From Fidelibacterota bacterium (GTDB lineage Bacteria; Fidelibacterota; Marinisomatia; Marinisomatales; UBA1611): DNA of 55,630 nucleotides. The stretch is from positions 1 through 55,630 of the forward strand of contig JAOLAV010000004.1 of assembly GCA_028338895.1 (NCBI GenBank). The letters run 5' to 3'. The notes beneath the pieces were generated by a model that searched no databases, was not told where the DNA came from, and was given only the letters and a program-made list of their open reading frames with translations. The position numbers were made by a program, and so were the translations under genes. Each line of letters opens with the position of its first letter. Positions within the stretch are counted from its first letter, which is position 1. Positions 16,247-26,006 of the stretch are shown here, piece after piece.

Positions 16247-17322
16247 GTAAATTTTTCTTTTAAACCTAAAATAGAAATAAGTGGAATATAAAATGGTTGA
16301 ATTATTGACCAAATTAAAAAAGGAATAAAACTTATATTGGTATTAAACAGTTTTGAACCAAAAAAGAGTACTAGACCATCACAAATTAATTTTAATAAAA
16401 ATAAAGAAATCAAAAACTGATTGGTTAGAAGCGAAATTAAAATATTACAATTAATTAAAAGTGTACTTAATAAAAAAGAAAAAAAGAAAAAGTTTCCTCG
16501 GAAATTTAGTTTTGCATTTGAAGACCATCGTATTCTTTGGTTTATAAAACCTTTTACTGTTTTCATTGGCTCCGTCTCTACGAACGAATTTTTATCAATA
16601 TTTATAATTCCTTTTCTAAATTTAGTTATAGATTGTACAAGGTACATATCATCACCAGAGATTTTTTCTTTAACGGGATTAAAGCCATCAATTATAGTGA
16701 AGTCATTTTTGAAGTAAGCCAAGTTTTGTCCAGATCCAGACCAAAACTGATTCCAACCTCCAGCACCAGCATTCGCTGCCATAATACCTAAAAAATCAAT
16801 CTTCTGGTAATTTTCAAAAAATAAACTCCCTTTAATTTTTGAATATCCAATAGAGATAGAATTATTGTTAATAACGCTATAAGCCATACTCGAAACCCAG
16901 AGATGCCCAACTCTACAATCAGCATCCGTTGATACAATAATATCTCCAACCGCTGAATCAATTCCAATTGTCAATGCATGTTTTTTGGGGGTCATTTCCA
17001 ATGACTTTTCAGTAATACTGATATAATTAATAAAACCATAATCACCTGAAGCTTTATCTAATATTGCTTTTGTTTGATCTGAAGAACGATCATCAATGAA
17101 TATTATTTCTAACTTATTAAGCGGATACTCTTGATTAACTAAATCATGAATTAAATCAGGTAAATTTTTCTCTTCATTCCTTGCTGCAATAACAACAGAG
17201 ACTTTTGGAAGCTCTTTTGATAAAGAAATTTCAGATAAATCATGTCTAAATAATCCTGTAATTATAAATATTATAAATAAAGAATATAGGACAGCGCAGA
17301 TAAGTGTGACTAGATAGAACAA
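16234..17322 (-). CDS. Membrane-bound family 2 glycosyltransferase
   Basis: A 362-residue protein. An N-terminal membrane anchor (LVTLICAVLYSLFIIFIITGL) is followed by a GT-A domain: VSVVIAARNEEKNLPDLI, LEIIFIDDRSSDQT, the DxD motif in VSTDADC, GDDMYL, and the processive-type QxxRW box (NQRIRWSSN near residue 263). Two to three C-terminal membrane helices follow. This layout is that of enzymes that transfer sugars to lipid carriers or polymers at the cytoplasmic membrane. Its stop overlaps the start of the DUF3108-like gene and it begins next to mgtE, in a tight minus-strand run. Confidence 0.88.
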   Translation of the reverse strand: MFYLVTLICAVLYSLFIIFIITGLFRHDLSEISLSKELPKVSVVIAARNEEKNLPDLIHDLVNQEYPLNKLEIIFIDDRSSDQTKAILDKASGDYGFINYISITEKSLEMTPKKHALTIGIDSAVGDIIVSTDADCRVGHLWVSSMAYSVINNNSISIGYSKIKGSLFFENYQKIDFLGIMAANAGAGGWNQFWSGSGQNLAYFKNDFTIIDGFNPVKEKISGDDMYLVQSITKFRKGIINIDKNSFVETEPMKTVKGFINQRIRWSSNAKLNFRGNFFFFSFLLSTLLINCNILISLLTNQFLISLFLLKLICDGLVLFFGSKLFNTNISFIPFLIWSIIQPFYIPLISILGLKEKFTWKQ

Positions 17323-18693
17323 TTAAATATTTAAAAGTGATCCTGCAATAAAAAAATAGAGTAAAACACCTAGAATATCAATGCTAGTGGTAACAAATGG
17401 CCCAGTTGCAATAGCAGGGTCAATGTCTAACTTTCTGAGTATAAGGGGTGTAAAGGAGCCAACCGCTGTTGCTAGGAGCATAGAACAACAAATACTTAAA
17501 CCAACAACGACACCGAGCAAAGGATCTGTATCTATAAATTTAAAATTTGCAAAAAGACCAAGCAAAAGCCCGTAAAGACTTCCGAGGATTAGACCAACTC
17601 GTATTTCTTTGAATAAAATTTTAAATTCATTCCCAAGTTCAATTCTTCCTGTCGCCATTCCCCTAACAATAATAGTTGATGATTGAGTTCCAATATTACC
17701 ACCCATACCAATAATAACAGGTATAAAAGCTGCTAACGCAATAAAGCTTTCAAGCATGTACTCAAATCGACCAATAATAGAAGCGGCAATAATCCCGCCA
17801 ATCCAACTAGCAAAAAGCCAGGGGAGTCGAGCTTTTGCATTTTCCCAACTTGATTTTAATAATATTTCTCTGTCTTTACCTGCACCAGCCATTTGTAAAA
17901 AATCTTCAGTTGCTTCTTCTCTAATTACATCAACAACATCATCAACCGTAACAATTCCAAGTAGAAAATTATCTGAATCAACGACTGGAACAGCTAAATA
18001 GTTATATTGAGCGACAATTTGTGCAACATCTTCTTGATCTGTTTCTGGCCGAACAGTGTGTACTCTTTTTACCATGATTTCATTCAAAATTTTATCAGAG
18101 GGTGTTGTTGCTAAAGCTCTTAGAGATGCAACACCAACAAGGTTATCATCTTCATTCGTTATATATAAATAAAAAACCATTTCAGCATCTTTTTGATCCT
18201 GCAAAGCTTTAATTGCGTCACCACAAGTTGTATCTTGATATAATGTGAATACATCAGTTGTCATCATTGTTCCAGCTGAGTCTTCTGGGTAACCCATTAT
18301 CTCTTCAATTTCTTCTTTTTCTTCTATTTTTAAGAGGTCAATTACTGATTGAGATTGATTTTCTTTTAATATACCAAGTAGATAACTCTGGTCATTGGCT
18401 GAGGCATCCTGAATTAGGTTTACAATTTTCTCAGGTTTTTCAAGGTTTAATAGACTTGCGACCAAAGTGTCATCTAATTCAATTAAAAACTCCACGGTTT
18501 CATCACTTTTTGGCATAAGGTTGAAAACTTGCAGCTGCTCATCTTCATTAAAATATCTAAAGACAATTGCCAGGTCAGCGGGGTGTGTTTTTTTTATTAA
18601 TTTTATGAGATTTGTTTCTGCATTTCTCCGCAATAAACGGCTGAAGGTATCTTTGATAATTCTAATCTCATGTTTAAAGATCTCTTTTTTCAT
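17323..18693 (-). CDS. mgtE: MgtE-type magnesium transporter
   Basis: A 456-residue protein with the complete MgtE layout: N-terminal superhelical domain (HPADLAIVFRYFNEDEQLQVF, LLNLEKPEKIVNLI), two CBS domains (about residues 135-260, with YPEDSAGTMMTTDVFTL and VVDSDNFLLGIVTVDDVV), a connecting helix, and five membrane helices with the conserved GGNIGTQSSTIIVRG and the pore segment LDIDPAIATGPFVTTSID. It conducts magnesium across the inner membrane and is gated by magnesium bound between the cytoplasmic domains. Its start overlaps the stop of the CPBP gene by four bases. Confidence 0.95.
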   Translation of the reverse strand: MKKEIFKHEIRIIKDTFSRLLRRNAETNLIKLIKKTHPADLAIVFRYFNEDEQLQVFNLMPKSDETVEFLIELDDTLVASLLNLEKPEKIVNLIQDASANDQSYLLGILKENQSQSVIDLLKIEEKEEIEEIMGYPEDSAGTMMTTDVFTLYQDTTCGDAIKALQDQKDAEMVFYLYITNEDDNLVGVASLRALATTPSDKILNEIMVKRVHTVRPETDQEDVAQIVAQYNYLAVPVVDSDNFLLGIVTVDDVVDVIREEATEDFLQMAGAGKDREILLKSSWENAKARLPWLFASWIGGIIAASIIGRFEYMLESFIALAAFIPVIIGMGGNIGTQSSTIIVRGMATGRIELGNEFKILFKEIRVGLILGSLYGLLLGLFANFKFIDTDPLLGVVVGLSICCSMLLATAVGSFTPLILRKLDIDPAIATGPFVTTSIDILGVLLYFFIAGSLLNI

Positions 18694-19484
18694 TTAGAGG
18701 AACCTTGATTTATACCTTTAAAACCGATAATAATAAATATTAACGCTAGGAACATTATCCATGGAGCGATGTGGCCTTTCCAAATATAAAAACTACTTTC
18801 ACTAATTTTAGTAAAAGAAAATATGAGTGCCATTGAATTATTTATTCCATGCAGAATTAATGAAGGAATAATTGAATTTGTCTTCCAAGCCAAAAAACCT
18901 AGAATAATACCTAAAATGTAAATTTGTGCAAACCAAAATGGATTCATATGAATAAAAGCAAAAATCATCGCTGTGACTAGAACCGATCGAGTAATATCTT
19001 TCCAATGTTTTTCTAAAATTTGTTGAAAAAAACCTCTGAAAAGTAACTCTTCACCTAGAGGGGCTATAATTGAAACAGCTATAAAAAGTAAAATAAATCC
19101 TAACAATGATTCTGGTCGAAGTAACCCATTTAGATCAACTACATATTCAGGAGCTTGGATAAAAACTTGAATTATTTTATCTAATTCATCTGAAAAAATT
19201 ATAATACCAAAAGATAATAAAATAGTGTTGTAAAGTGTTGAGATTGAAACTTTTTTAATTCTTAGCCTATCTAAAATAGGTTGTTTTTTAACCATTAAAA
19301 ACCATATCAGAGGGACAATCATAAAACTTTGGCCAATTATGAAAGAAAGGAATGTATATATTTTTTGAGGACTATCGGGATTGGATAATCCAATACCAAG
19401 GACTACTGCCCCCGCCATAAAAGCTGAAATTATGGATGCAATTACGATGAGAATTGCTGACTGAATAGTAAGGGTTTTATTCAT
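18690..19484 (-). CDS. CPBP-family intramembrane metalloprotease
   Basis: A 264-residue polytopic membrane protein with the three CPBP/Abi (Rce1-like) motifs: EELLFRGFFQQIL (glutamates and arginine), FAFIHMNPFWF (histidine) and HGINNSMAL (second histidine and asparagine). All proposed metal ligands are present. The family includes CaaX-type proteases and bacteriocin-immunity proteins; the substrate here cannot be told. About 8 helices are predicted by eye. It shares a 4-base overlap with mgtE downstream. Confidence 0.88.
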   Translation of the reverse strand: MNKTLTIQSAILIVIASIISAFMAGAVVLGIGLSNPDSPQKIYTFLSFIIGQSFMIVPLIWFLMVKKQPILDRLRIKKVSISTLYNTILLSFGIIIFSDELDKIIQVFIQAPEYVVDLNGLLRPESLLGFILLFIAVSIIAPLGEELLFRGFFQQILEKHWKDITRSVLVTAMIFAFIHMNPFWFAQIYILGIILGFLAWKTNSIIPSLILHGINNSMALIFSFTKISESSFYIWKGHIAPWIMFLALIFIIIGFKGINQGSSK

Positions 19485-19592
19485 AAAAAAAGTCCTAACA
19501 ATAAATGTACTTTAATTTTTTTTAAATATTTTATACTAAAAAAACCGGTTAGAAATTACCAATTCTGTAAAATAGATGGATTGTTTTTCTTT

Positions 19593-20333
19593 TTAACGCT
19601 CGCTCAAAAAATGCATTATTATTGAGCTAGCAGAAGCAACATTTAAAGATTCACCAAAACCCTTTTTTTCTATTGAAACAAACTGATCTAAAGACTTCAA
19701 AGAATCTTCTGTTAAGCCATGAGCTTCATTACCAAATACAATAACATACTTTTCAGGGTATTGAAAATTTTTATAATTTTTTCCTCTTTGATCTGCCCCA
19801 ATTAATAAATGTGTTGGCTTAAATTGATTAAGGTCAGTATCCATAATTAGCGAAACTCGAAAATGTGCGCCCATACCAGCTCTAATTACTTTAGGGTTAA
19901 ATGGGTCAACGCATTTTTTTGATAGAGCAATATTTATAAAATTAAAATAGGCGGCAGATCGTAAAATAGTACCCATATTACCTGGATCTGAAATTCCATC
20001 TAGAAATAACCAACATTTATTATCTAGAGGTAATATATTTTTTTCTGGCATTTTGCATATAGCACCTATCCCAGGAGATGTTTTTGTAAAAGAAATTTGT
20101 TCTATCTGTTTAGTCTTAATCACAGTGTGGTTAAGGTTCTTTTTTAGAATTGAATCAACTAAAGTAGAGTTTTGAGCAAAAAAATCATGAGTCATGTAAA
20201 TATTTTTTATATCAGCCCCGTATAAAATAGCAGATTCAATTAATCTTTTGCCTTCGATGAAAAAAACACCTAACTCTTTTCTGTTTTTACTTCTATTTAA
20301 GCTTTTAATATATTTTAATTGACTATTGTTCAT
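19593..20333 (-). CDS. TrmH/SpoU-family RNA 2'-O-methyltransferase
   Basis: A 246-residue protein when begun at MNNSQLKYIKSLN (ATG at 20333); an extra 8 residues from 20357 would only lengthen the overlap with the amidohydrolase gene. The N-terminal substrate-binding domain (RKELGVFFIEGKRLIESA) precedes a SPOUT domain with GNMGTILRSAAYF, VIRAGMGAHFRV, VIVFGNEAHGL and SLNVASASSIIMHFL, forming the knotted SAM site. This domain order is that of 23S rRNA or tRNA ribose methyltransferases; the exact nucleotide is not assignable from sequence. The start overlaps the upstream stop by 11 bases. Confidence 0.88.
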   Translation of the reverse strand: MNNSQLKYIKSLNRSKNRKELGVFFIEGKRLIESAILYGADIKNIYMTHDFFAQNSTLVDSILKKNLNHTVIKTKQIEQISFTKTSPGIGAICKMPEKNILPLDNKCWLFLDGISDPGNMGTILRSAAYFNFINIALSKKCVDPFNPKVIRAGMGAHFRVSLIMDTDLNQFKPTHLLIGADQRGKNYKNFQYPEKYVIVFGNEAHGLTEDSLKSLDQFVSIEKKGFGESLNVASASSIIMHFLSER

Positions 20334-21945
20334 TACTCTGATAAACAATTTTTCCATTTAAAATCGTAAAGAGAACACGAGCATCTAAGATCATCTCTAA
20401 ATTGGTGGACTTAAGCTCTTGATCAAGTACAGTAAAATCAGCATAAAAATTTTCTTTGATTTTACCCTTTATTTTTTCTTCATATGATGCATAAGCACCC
20501 CATTCAGTATATGATTTTATTGCTTCTTTTAAAGTCATTTTTTGTTCAGAGTACCAACCTTTTTCTGGCAAACCATTTTTATCTTTTCTTGTTACGGATG
20601 CGTATATACCTTCAATTGGATTCGGTGATTCTATAGGGGCATCCGATCCACCAGGGACAGGAATATTTAATTTAATAAAGGACTTCCAGGGATATGCTTC
20701 ATGCATTCTTTCTAAGCCAATTCTTTCCTCAACCCAAGGCATATCACTGGTACAATGCGTTGATTGCATTGCTGGAATTACATTTAACTCTTTAAATCTT
20801 GGAACATCATCCGGATGAACAATTTGGGAATGCTCTATCCGATTTCTTATCTTGGTATTTGCAACTTCTTCATAATTGTCTAAAATTATTCTTATTGCGC
20901 GATCACCAATCCCATGAGTATTTACTTGAAAGCCAGATTTACTAAACTTTTTAACTAAACTTTTATGCTCAGAAGGTTTAATTATTAACAAACCATTTTC
21001 ACTTGGTGAGTCGGAATAGGGCTCTAATAAAGCGGCCCCTCGAGAGCCAAGAGCACCATCTAAGTAAATTTTAATTGACTGAACTTTTATAAATGGATTT
21101 TCTATTTCAGGACCACTTTCTAAAAATGAATCATAGTCTTTTGGGTTATTATTTAACATAGTATATACTCGAAGGGACAGCTCTTCGTTCTTAATCATTT
21201 TTTTAAGAATTTTTATTTCTTTTTTAGAGGTTCCAGCATCATGAATTGAAGTTATTCCAAATTTATTAAGCATAGTTTGAGCTTTGATTATTTGCCTATA
21301 AATATCCTGCTCTGTTTTTTCTGGGATTTGAGACTCAATAAGATCAAGGGCATTATCAATAAATATTCCGGTTGGATAACCAATGTCATCTCTTATAATT
21401 ATTCCTCCATTGACATCAACCGTATTTTCACTAATATTTGCCAACTTCATTGCAAGTGTATTTGTCCAAGCAGCATGGCCATCAATCCTCCTGAAAATCA
21501 TTGGATGGTCCATAGAGATTAAATCTAAGTCTGTAGCTTTTGGATATTCTGATTTTGACCAATCATTTTGGTCCCAACCACGGCCTAGTACCCAAGTACC
21601 TTTCGGGGTATTTTTTATTTCTTCTTTAATTTTTTTTAGGGCATCTAATTTAGAAGTTGTTCCAACTAAGTCTACTGATTCTAGCGACCATCCAAGACCT
21701 GTTAGGTGCATATGTGAGTCTATAAAGCCAGGATAAACCCATCCTCCTTTGAGATCTATTCTTTTGCCTGAATTAATATTCCCACTGGGTAGCAGTTGAA
21801 TTATCTTTCCTTTATTACAAAGGATGGCTTTTATATCGGGTCTTTCATAAACATTACAATTTGTATAAAGTATCATGGTATTTCTTTCACAACTGATTAT
21901 TAAAATTAGTACAACCGGAAATAATAATTTGAATAGTTTAAACAC
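20323..21945 (-). CDS. Amidohydrolase (YtcJ/amidohydrolase 3 family) lipoprotein
   Basis: A 540-residue protein with a lipoprotein signal (FPVVLILIISC, Cys19). The amidohydrolase-3 pattern is clear: GGWVYPGFIDSHMHLTGLG (HxH metal ligands near residue 80), GTWVLGRGWDQNDW, IFRRIDGHAAWTNT, QVNTHGIGDRAI (His ligand), RIEHSQIVHPDD and PVPGGSDAPIES (metal-binding Asp). The family hydrolyses amides, esters or formylated amines. Lipid anchoring suggests a periplasmic, nutrient-processing role. It heads the long minus-strand run and is divergent from proS. Confidence 0.88.
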   Translation of the reverse strand: MFKLFKLLFPVVLILIISCERNTMILYTNCNVYERPDIKAILCNKGKIIQLLPSGNINSGKRIDLKGGWVYPGFIDSHMHLTGLGWSLESVDLVGTTSKLDALKKIKEEIKNTPKGTWVLGRGWDQNDWSKSEYPKATDLDLISMDHPMIFRRIDGHAAWTNTLAMKLANISENTVDVNGGIIIRDDIGYPTGIFIDNALDLIESQIPEKTEQDIYRQIIKAQTMLNKFGITSIHDAGTSKKEIKILKKMIKNEELSLRVYTMLNNNPKDYDSFLESGPEIENPFIKVQSIKIYLDGALGSRGAALLEPYSDSPSENGLLIIKPSEHKSLVKKFSKSGFQVNTHGIGDRAIRIILDNYEEVANTKIRNRIEHSQIVHPDDVPRFKELNVIPAMQSTHCTSDMPWVEERIGLERMHEAYPWKSFIKLNIPVPGGSDAPIESPNPIEGIYASVTRKDKNGLPEKGWYSEQKMTLKEAIKSYTEWGAYASYEEKIKGKIKENFYADFTVLDQELKSTNLEMILDARVLFTILNGKIVYQSNEQ

Positions 21946-22052
21946 TATATAAAATAATGTATTTATGGTTCAGAATTCTAAATAAATCTGACTTGGTGTA
22001 GCCAATGACCTCCGGTAATTTTAGATTGAACTGAAAAAAGGATTTTATCTTT

Positions 22053-23519
22053 ATGAGCAAAAAATTACCAAAGAGGGAAGATGGCTTTTCAAGTTGGTAC
22101 ACTCAAGTCGTCAATAAAGCAGGTTTAGCTGATTATGGGCCAGTTAAAGGTACAATGGTCATAAAGCCCTATGGCTTTCAGATTTGGGAAAATATAAAAG
22201 AGATATTTGATAAAATGATTAAAGAGACTGGACATGTAAATGCCTATTTTCCACTTTTTATTCCCAAATCATTTCTAGCTCGTGAAGCAGAACATATTGA
22301 GGGTTTTGCCAAAGAGTGCGCTATTGTAACTCATACCAAGTTAAAGTCAGATGGCGATAATGGAATTATTGTAGATCCAGATTCAAAATTGGAGGAAGAG
22401 TTAATTGTTAGGCCTACTTCTGAAACTATAATTTGGTCAATGTATAAAAAATGGATTCAATCTTACCGAGATTTACCCATTTTAATAAATCAATGGGCTA
22501 ATGTTGTTAGGTGGGAAATGCGTACTAGATTATTTCTACGAACTTCAGAGTTTTTATGGCAGGAAGGTCACACTGCTCATGCAACAAAAGAAGAAGCTCA
22601 AAAAGAAACATTAGATATTTTAGAATTATATAAAAGTTTAGCAGAGAATTATTTAGCTATTCCTGTTATAACGGGTATAAAAACAGAAGCAGAAAAATTT
22701 GCCGGAGCTGAAAGAACTTATTGTATAGAAGCAATGATGGGGGATAAAAAAGCATTGCAGGCGGGTACATCTCATAACCTTGGTCAAAACTTTGCAAAAG
22801 CATTTGATGTTAAATATCAAACAAAAGACAATAAGGAGGAATTAGTTTGGGCAACTAGCTGGGGTGTTAGTACAAGACTCATAGGGGCTATTATTTTGAC
22901 TCATGGCGATGATAAAGGCTTAAGACTTCCACCCAAAATTGCGCCTATTCAGGTTGTTATAATTCCAATTTATAAAAGTGATGAACAGAAAAGTTTAGTT
23001 AAACAATATTTAGTTGAAATTATTACAAACTTAGAAAGTCTTGGTATACGTATATATCAAGATTGGACAGATAATACACCGGGTTATAAGTTTAATAATT
23101 GGGAGATGAAAGGTGTTCCTTTAAGATTAGAGGTAGGTCCTCGTGATGTTGAAAATAATAATATTGTTCTAGCTCGGCGAGATATAGATGGGAAATTATT
23201 TTTATCCAAAGAGGTTACAATTAAAAAAATACCTGAACTTCTAAATGAAATTCAAAATAATTTATTTTCCCAAGCTCTTGAGTTCAGGGATAGTAATACT
23301 CATCAAGCATCAAACTTTGATGAATTAAAAAAAGTAATAAAGGAAGGTGGCTTTGCTCGATGTGGTTGGGATGGAAAAGCAAGTACTGAAACTTTAATTA
23401 AAGAAGAAACAAAAGCGACAATAAGATGCATCCCCTTGGATGAAAAACCAGAGAATCTTAAGTGTGTGTTTACAGGGACTCCAGCTAAGCATGAAGTCAT
23501 TTTTGCAAAAGCATATTAA
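22053..23519 (+). CDS. proS: Prolyl-tRNA synthetase, archaeal/eukaryotic-like short form
   Basis: A 488-residue class II synthetase that lacks the YbaK-like editing insertion of the long bacterial form. Seen in order: [28 protein letters not shown], motif 2 region [34 protein letters not shown], motif 3-like [12 protein letters not shown] with [16 protein letters not shown], the anticodon-binding domain ([12 protein letters not shown] and RLEVGPRD) and a C-terminal domain with IRCIPLDE ending in FAKAY. It charges tRNA-Pro in the cytoplasm. ATG with an AAAGGA site upstream. It starts a run that continues with recO 12 bases later. Confidence 0.96.
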   Translation: MSKKLPKREDGFSSWYTQVVNKAGLADYGPVKGTMVIKPYGFQIWENIKEIFDKMIKETGHVNAYFPLFIPKSFLAREAEHIEGFAKECAIVTHTKLKSDGDNGIIVDPDSKLEEELIVRPTSETIIWSMYKKWIQSYRDLPILINQWANVVRWEMRTRLFLRTSEFLWQEGHTAHATKEEAQKETLDILELYKSLAENYLAIPVITGIKTEAEKFAGAERTYCIEAMMGDKKALQAGTSHNLGQNFAKAFDVKYQTKDNKEELVWATSWGVSTRLIGAIILTHGDDKGLRLPPKIAPIQVVIIPIYKSDEQKSLVKQYLVEIITNLESLGIRIYQDWTDNTPGYKFNNWEMKGVPLRLEVGPRDVENNNIVLARRDIDGKLFLSKEVTIKKIPELLNEIQNNLFSQALEFRDSNTHQASNFDELKKVIKEGGFARCGWDGKASTETLIKEETKATIRCIPLDEKPENLKCVFTGTPAKHEVIFAKAY

Positions 23520-23531
23520 TATCTGTCTTTC

Positions 23532-24221
23532 GTGATAATAGATACACCCGCTATAGTTTTAAAGTCTTTCTCGTATGGCGAAACGTCAATAATCACAAGG
23601 TGCTTTACCGAAAAAAAAGGAAAAATTAGCTTAATCGTTAGAGGTGCTAGAAGTAAAAAATCATCTAAGTTTTCACATTTTCAACCAATGAGTTATATCG
23701 ATATAATTTATAACCATAAGTTAAAGAATGAACTTCAGACCCTTTCCAAAGTAAGTTTTCGGGAGTACTGGTCACATATTTTAGATGATTTACGATCAGT
23801 CACATTTTCTATGACAATTTTAGATATAACAGAAAGAACACTTTCTTTAGAAGATCCGTTTCCCGGTTTATTTAAAATTTTAAAGAATGTTTTACGTTCT
23901 TTTAATCAAAAAGATAAAGATCCAAGTTTGTTATTTTGGTTTTATGAATGTTCACTTTTGACACATTTTGGTTTTAAACCTAATTTGGATAAAGTAGAAT
24001 TACCGGGATTGTTGTTACCAGACCCCAATAGTGGACCAAACAGCGGGTCTATATTAGCTAGTTTATTATCCGGCGATCTAGATCTATTACCTGAGGATGA
24101 AATTACACCTATAGATAGATCTATTATTAATAACTACCTCTGGACTTTACTCTGTTATCATTTTGAGGGTTTGGAAAAAATTAAATCAATGTCAACAACT
24201 AGAAAAATTTTATCAAAATAA
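23532..24221 (+). CDS. recO: DNA repair protein RecO
   Basis: A 229-residue protein from a GTG start (23532), giving (V)IIDTPAIVLKSFSYGETSII, the expected opening of the RecO OB-fold domain, then FTEKKGKISLIVRGARSKKS. A helical C-terminal domain follows (FWFYECSLLTHFGFKP). The CxxC zinc site found in some RecO proteins is absent. RecO loads RecA onto SSB-coated single-stranded DNA with RecR. The non-ATG start is supported by the N-terminal fit and the 12-base spacing from proS. Confidence 0.88.
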   Translation: MIIDTPAIVLKSFSYGETSIITRCFTEKKGKISLIVRGARSKKSSKFSHFQPMSYIDIIYNHKLKNELQTLSKVSFREYWSHILDDLRSVTFSMTILDITERTLSLEDPFPGLFKILKNVLRSFNQKDKDPSLLFWFYECSLLTHFGFKPNLDKVELPGLLLPDPNSGPNSGSILASLLSGDLDLLPEDEITPIDRSIINNYLWTLLCYHFEGLEKIKSMSTTRKILSK

Positions 24222-24285
24222 GAATGATGAATAATTATTACATAGACTATTTCTATTTTAAATGATTCTGTATATTTAGCTTATA

Positions 24286-25113
24286 ATGAGATATCAATTT
24301 CAGTCACCCCCAGGGAATGTATCATACCGACCATCTCTATTCCCGGATGCTATTAAAATATTAGTATCTATTAACTTTGGTATTTTCATACTTCAGACTA
24401 TATCAAGATCGGAAAACTTACTTTTCCCGCTATTTGGATTGGTCCCAAAATTAGTTTGGTCTGAATTTATGATTTGGCAACCAGTCACATATCTATTCTT
24501 CCATGGAGGAATCTGGCATGTCCTCATAAATATGTTTGTACTTTGGATGTTCGGAAGTGAGCTTGAACGTCTTTGGGGAAAGGAACACTTTCTTAAATTC
24601 TATTTTACAACGGGGATAGGCGCGGGAATTTTAACTATGTTATTTGGCTTGAATTCAATCGTTCCAATCGTTGGTGCGAGCGGTGCCGTTTATGGCGTTT
24701 TATTAGCCTATGGGATTACATACCCTAATAGAAAAATATATTTGTATGGTATAATACCGATCAAATCATTGTGGTTTGTAATTGGAGTAGGTTTAATTGC
24801 TTTTTTTTCTTCCTTTAGTAACGCTTCACAGATTAGTCATTTAACCCATCTATCTGGAATGATCATAGGCTATTTAATATTAAAAAAGCCTGTTCGCTGG
24901 AATGAACTCGTTTTTAAGCTCAGAAAAAAAACAATAGAGTATAAAATACAGAAAGAGCATAAAGTTTTAAGTCAACAAAGTAATATAGAACGAGAAATAG
25001 ACTCAATTCTTGATAAAATTAATAGAGAGGGCTTTGACAGTTTATCCGAAGATGAGCAGGAACGTTTGTATAAAGGAAGTCAATCATTGTCAAAAAATAG
25101 AAAAAAAGATTAA
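24286..25113 (+). CDS. Rhomboid-family intramembrane serine protease
   Basis: A 275-residue polytopic protein. Rhomboid features: TYLFFHGGIWHVLINMFVLW (the HxxxN of the second helix), GASGAVYG with the catalytic Ser132, and HLTHLSGMI with the catalytic His188, preceded by a WR-like loop (LWMFGSELERLWG). It should cleave membrane-protein substrates within the bilayer. A soluble C-terminal tail of about 70 residues is basic, then acidic (IDSILDKINREGFDSLSED), resembling the tail common in rhomboids of this bacterial group. Confidence 0.92.
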   Translation: MRYQFQSPPGNVSYRPSLFPDAIKILVSINFGIFILQTISRSENLLFPLFGLVPKLVWSEFMIWQPVTYLFFHGGIWHVLINMFVLWMFGSELERLWGKEHFLKFYFTTGIGAGILTMLFGLNSIVPIVGASGAVYGVLLAYGITYPNRKIYLYGIIPIKSLWFVIGVGLIAFFSSFSNASQISHLTHLSGMIIGYLILKKPVRWNELVFKLRKKTIEYKIQKEHKVLSQQSNIEREIDSILDKINREGFDSLSEDEQERLYKGSQSLSKNRKKD

Positions 25114-25148
25114 ATTAAACGCATTAACATATAATAAAATATTTAAAA

Positions 25149-25980
25149 ATGGATAATATCAAAAAAACTACTGATTATGGTACTCTTCTAGGTCTTTTTG
25201 CTGGAATTGCAATAATTTTTATAGGGATAATACAAAGTGGTGGGAGTTTATATTGGTTTTTTAATTTAAACTCTATTTTAATAGTTGTTGGTGGAACCTT
25301 TGCCGCAACAATGGTAAATCTACCATTAGGAGCATTGAAAAACTTCCCAAGTATATTACGGAATGTATTTAGAGCCGACGACTATGATTATAATGCTATT
25401 ATTGAAGAAATTGTTGAAAAAGCTCAAAAAGCTAAAAAAGATGGATTGCTCTCTCTCGAAGCCGATTTACCAAAGATGAGAAATGGCTTTTTCAAAAAAT
25501 GGAATTGAACTAGCAATTAACGAAAGAGAATCAACGCGCTTAAGGACATTTTTAAATTTGGAGCTAAATAATATTTCAAGTCGTCATATCGCTGGGCAAG
25601 AATTATTCCTTTATATGGCTTCATATGCTCCAGCTTTTGGTATGCTCGGCACAGTTCTTGGATTAATTGTCATGATGAATAATTTTTCAGGAGGAGGAGG
25701 TAGCGTAGACTCTTCAGGGGATGTAGCCGAAAGATTTGCAGAACTTTTATCCGGGATGGGATTAGCACTAATTACAACTTTTTATGGTGTTTTTTTTGCG
25801 AATATGATTTTTTTACCGGTAGGTGGGAAACTTAAAAGATTATCTGAAAATGAAATGATGATAAAAAGTATTGTTGTGGAAGGTATTATTAGTATCCATG
25901 CCAGAGAGCATCCAATACTTATAAAAGAAAAATTAATGACATTTGTCCCATCTCAGTTTCGTTACAATAATACAGATTAA
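25149..25980 (+). CDS. motA: MotA-type stator protein, frameshifted
   Basis: Two overlapping frames together encode one MotA. Frame one (25149-25508) has two membrane helices and AATMVNLPLGALKNFPSI, then runs into TGA just after FFKKWN. Frame two resumes with FSKNGIELAINERESTR and continues to 25980 with the remaining two helices (PAFGMLGTVLGLIVMMNN, MGLALITTFYGVFFANMIF). Dropping one base in the T5-C-A6 stretch (25488-25499) restores 276 residues, the usual length. MotA and MotB form a proton-driven inner-membrane stator. The start of the partner gene lies 26 bases on. The disruption may be a real mutation or a homopolymer error. Confidence 0.85.
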
Positions 25981-26006
25981 AATTATCCCATTATTGTGAG
26001 AGTAGT

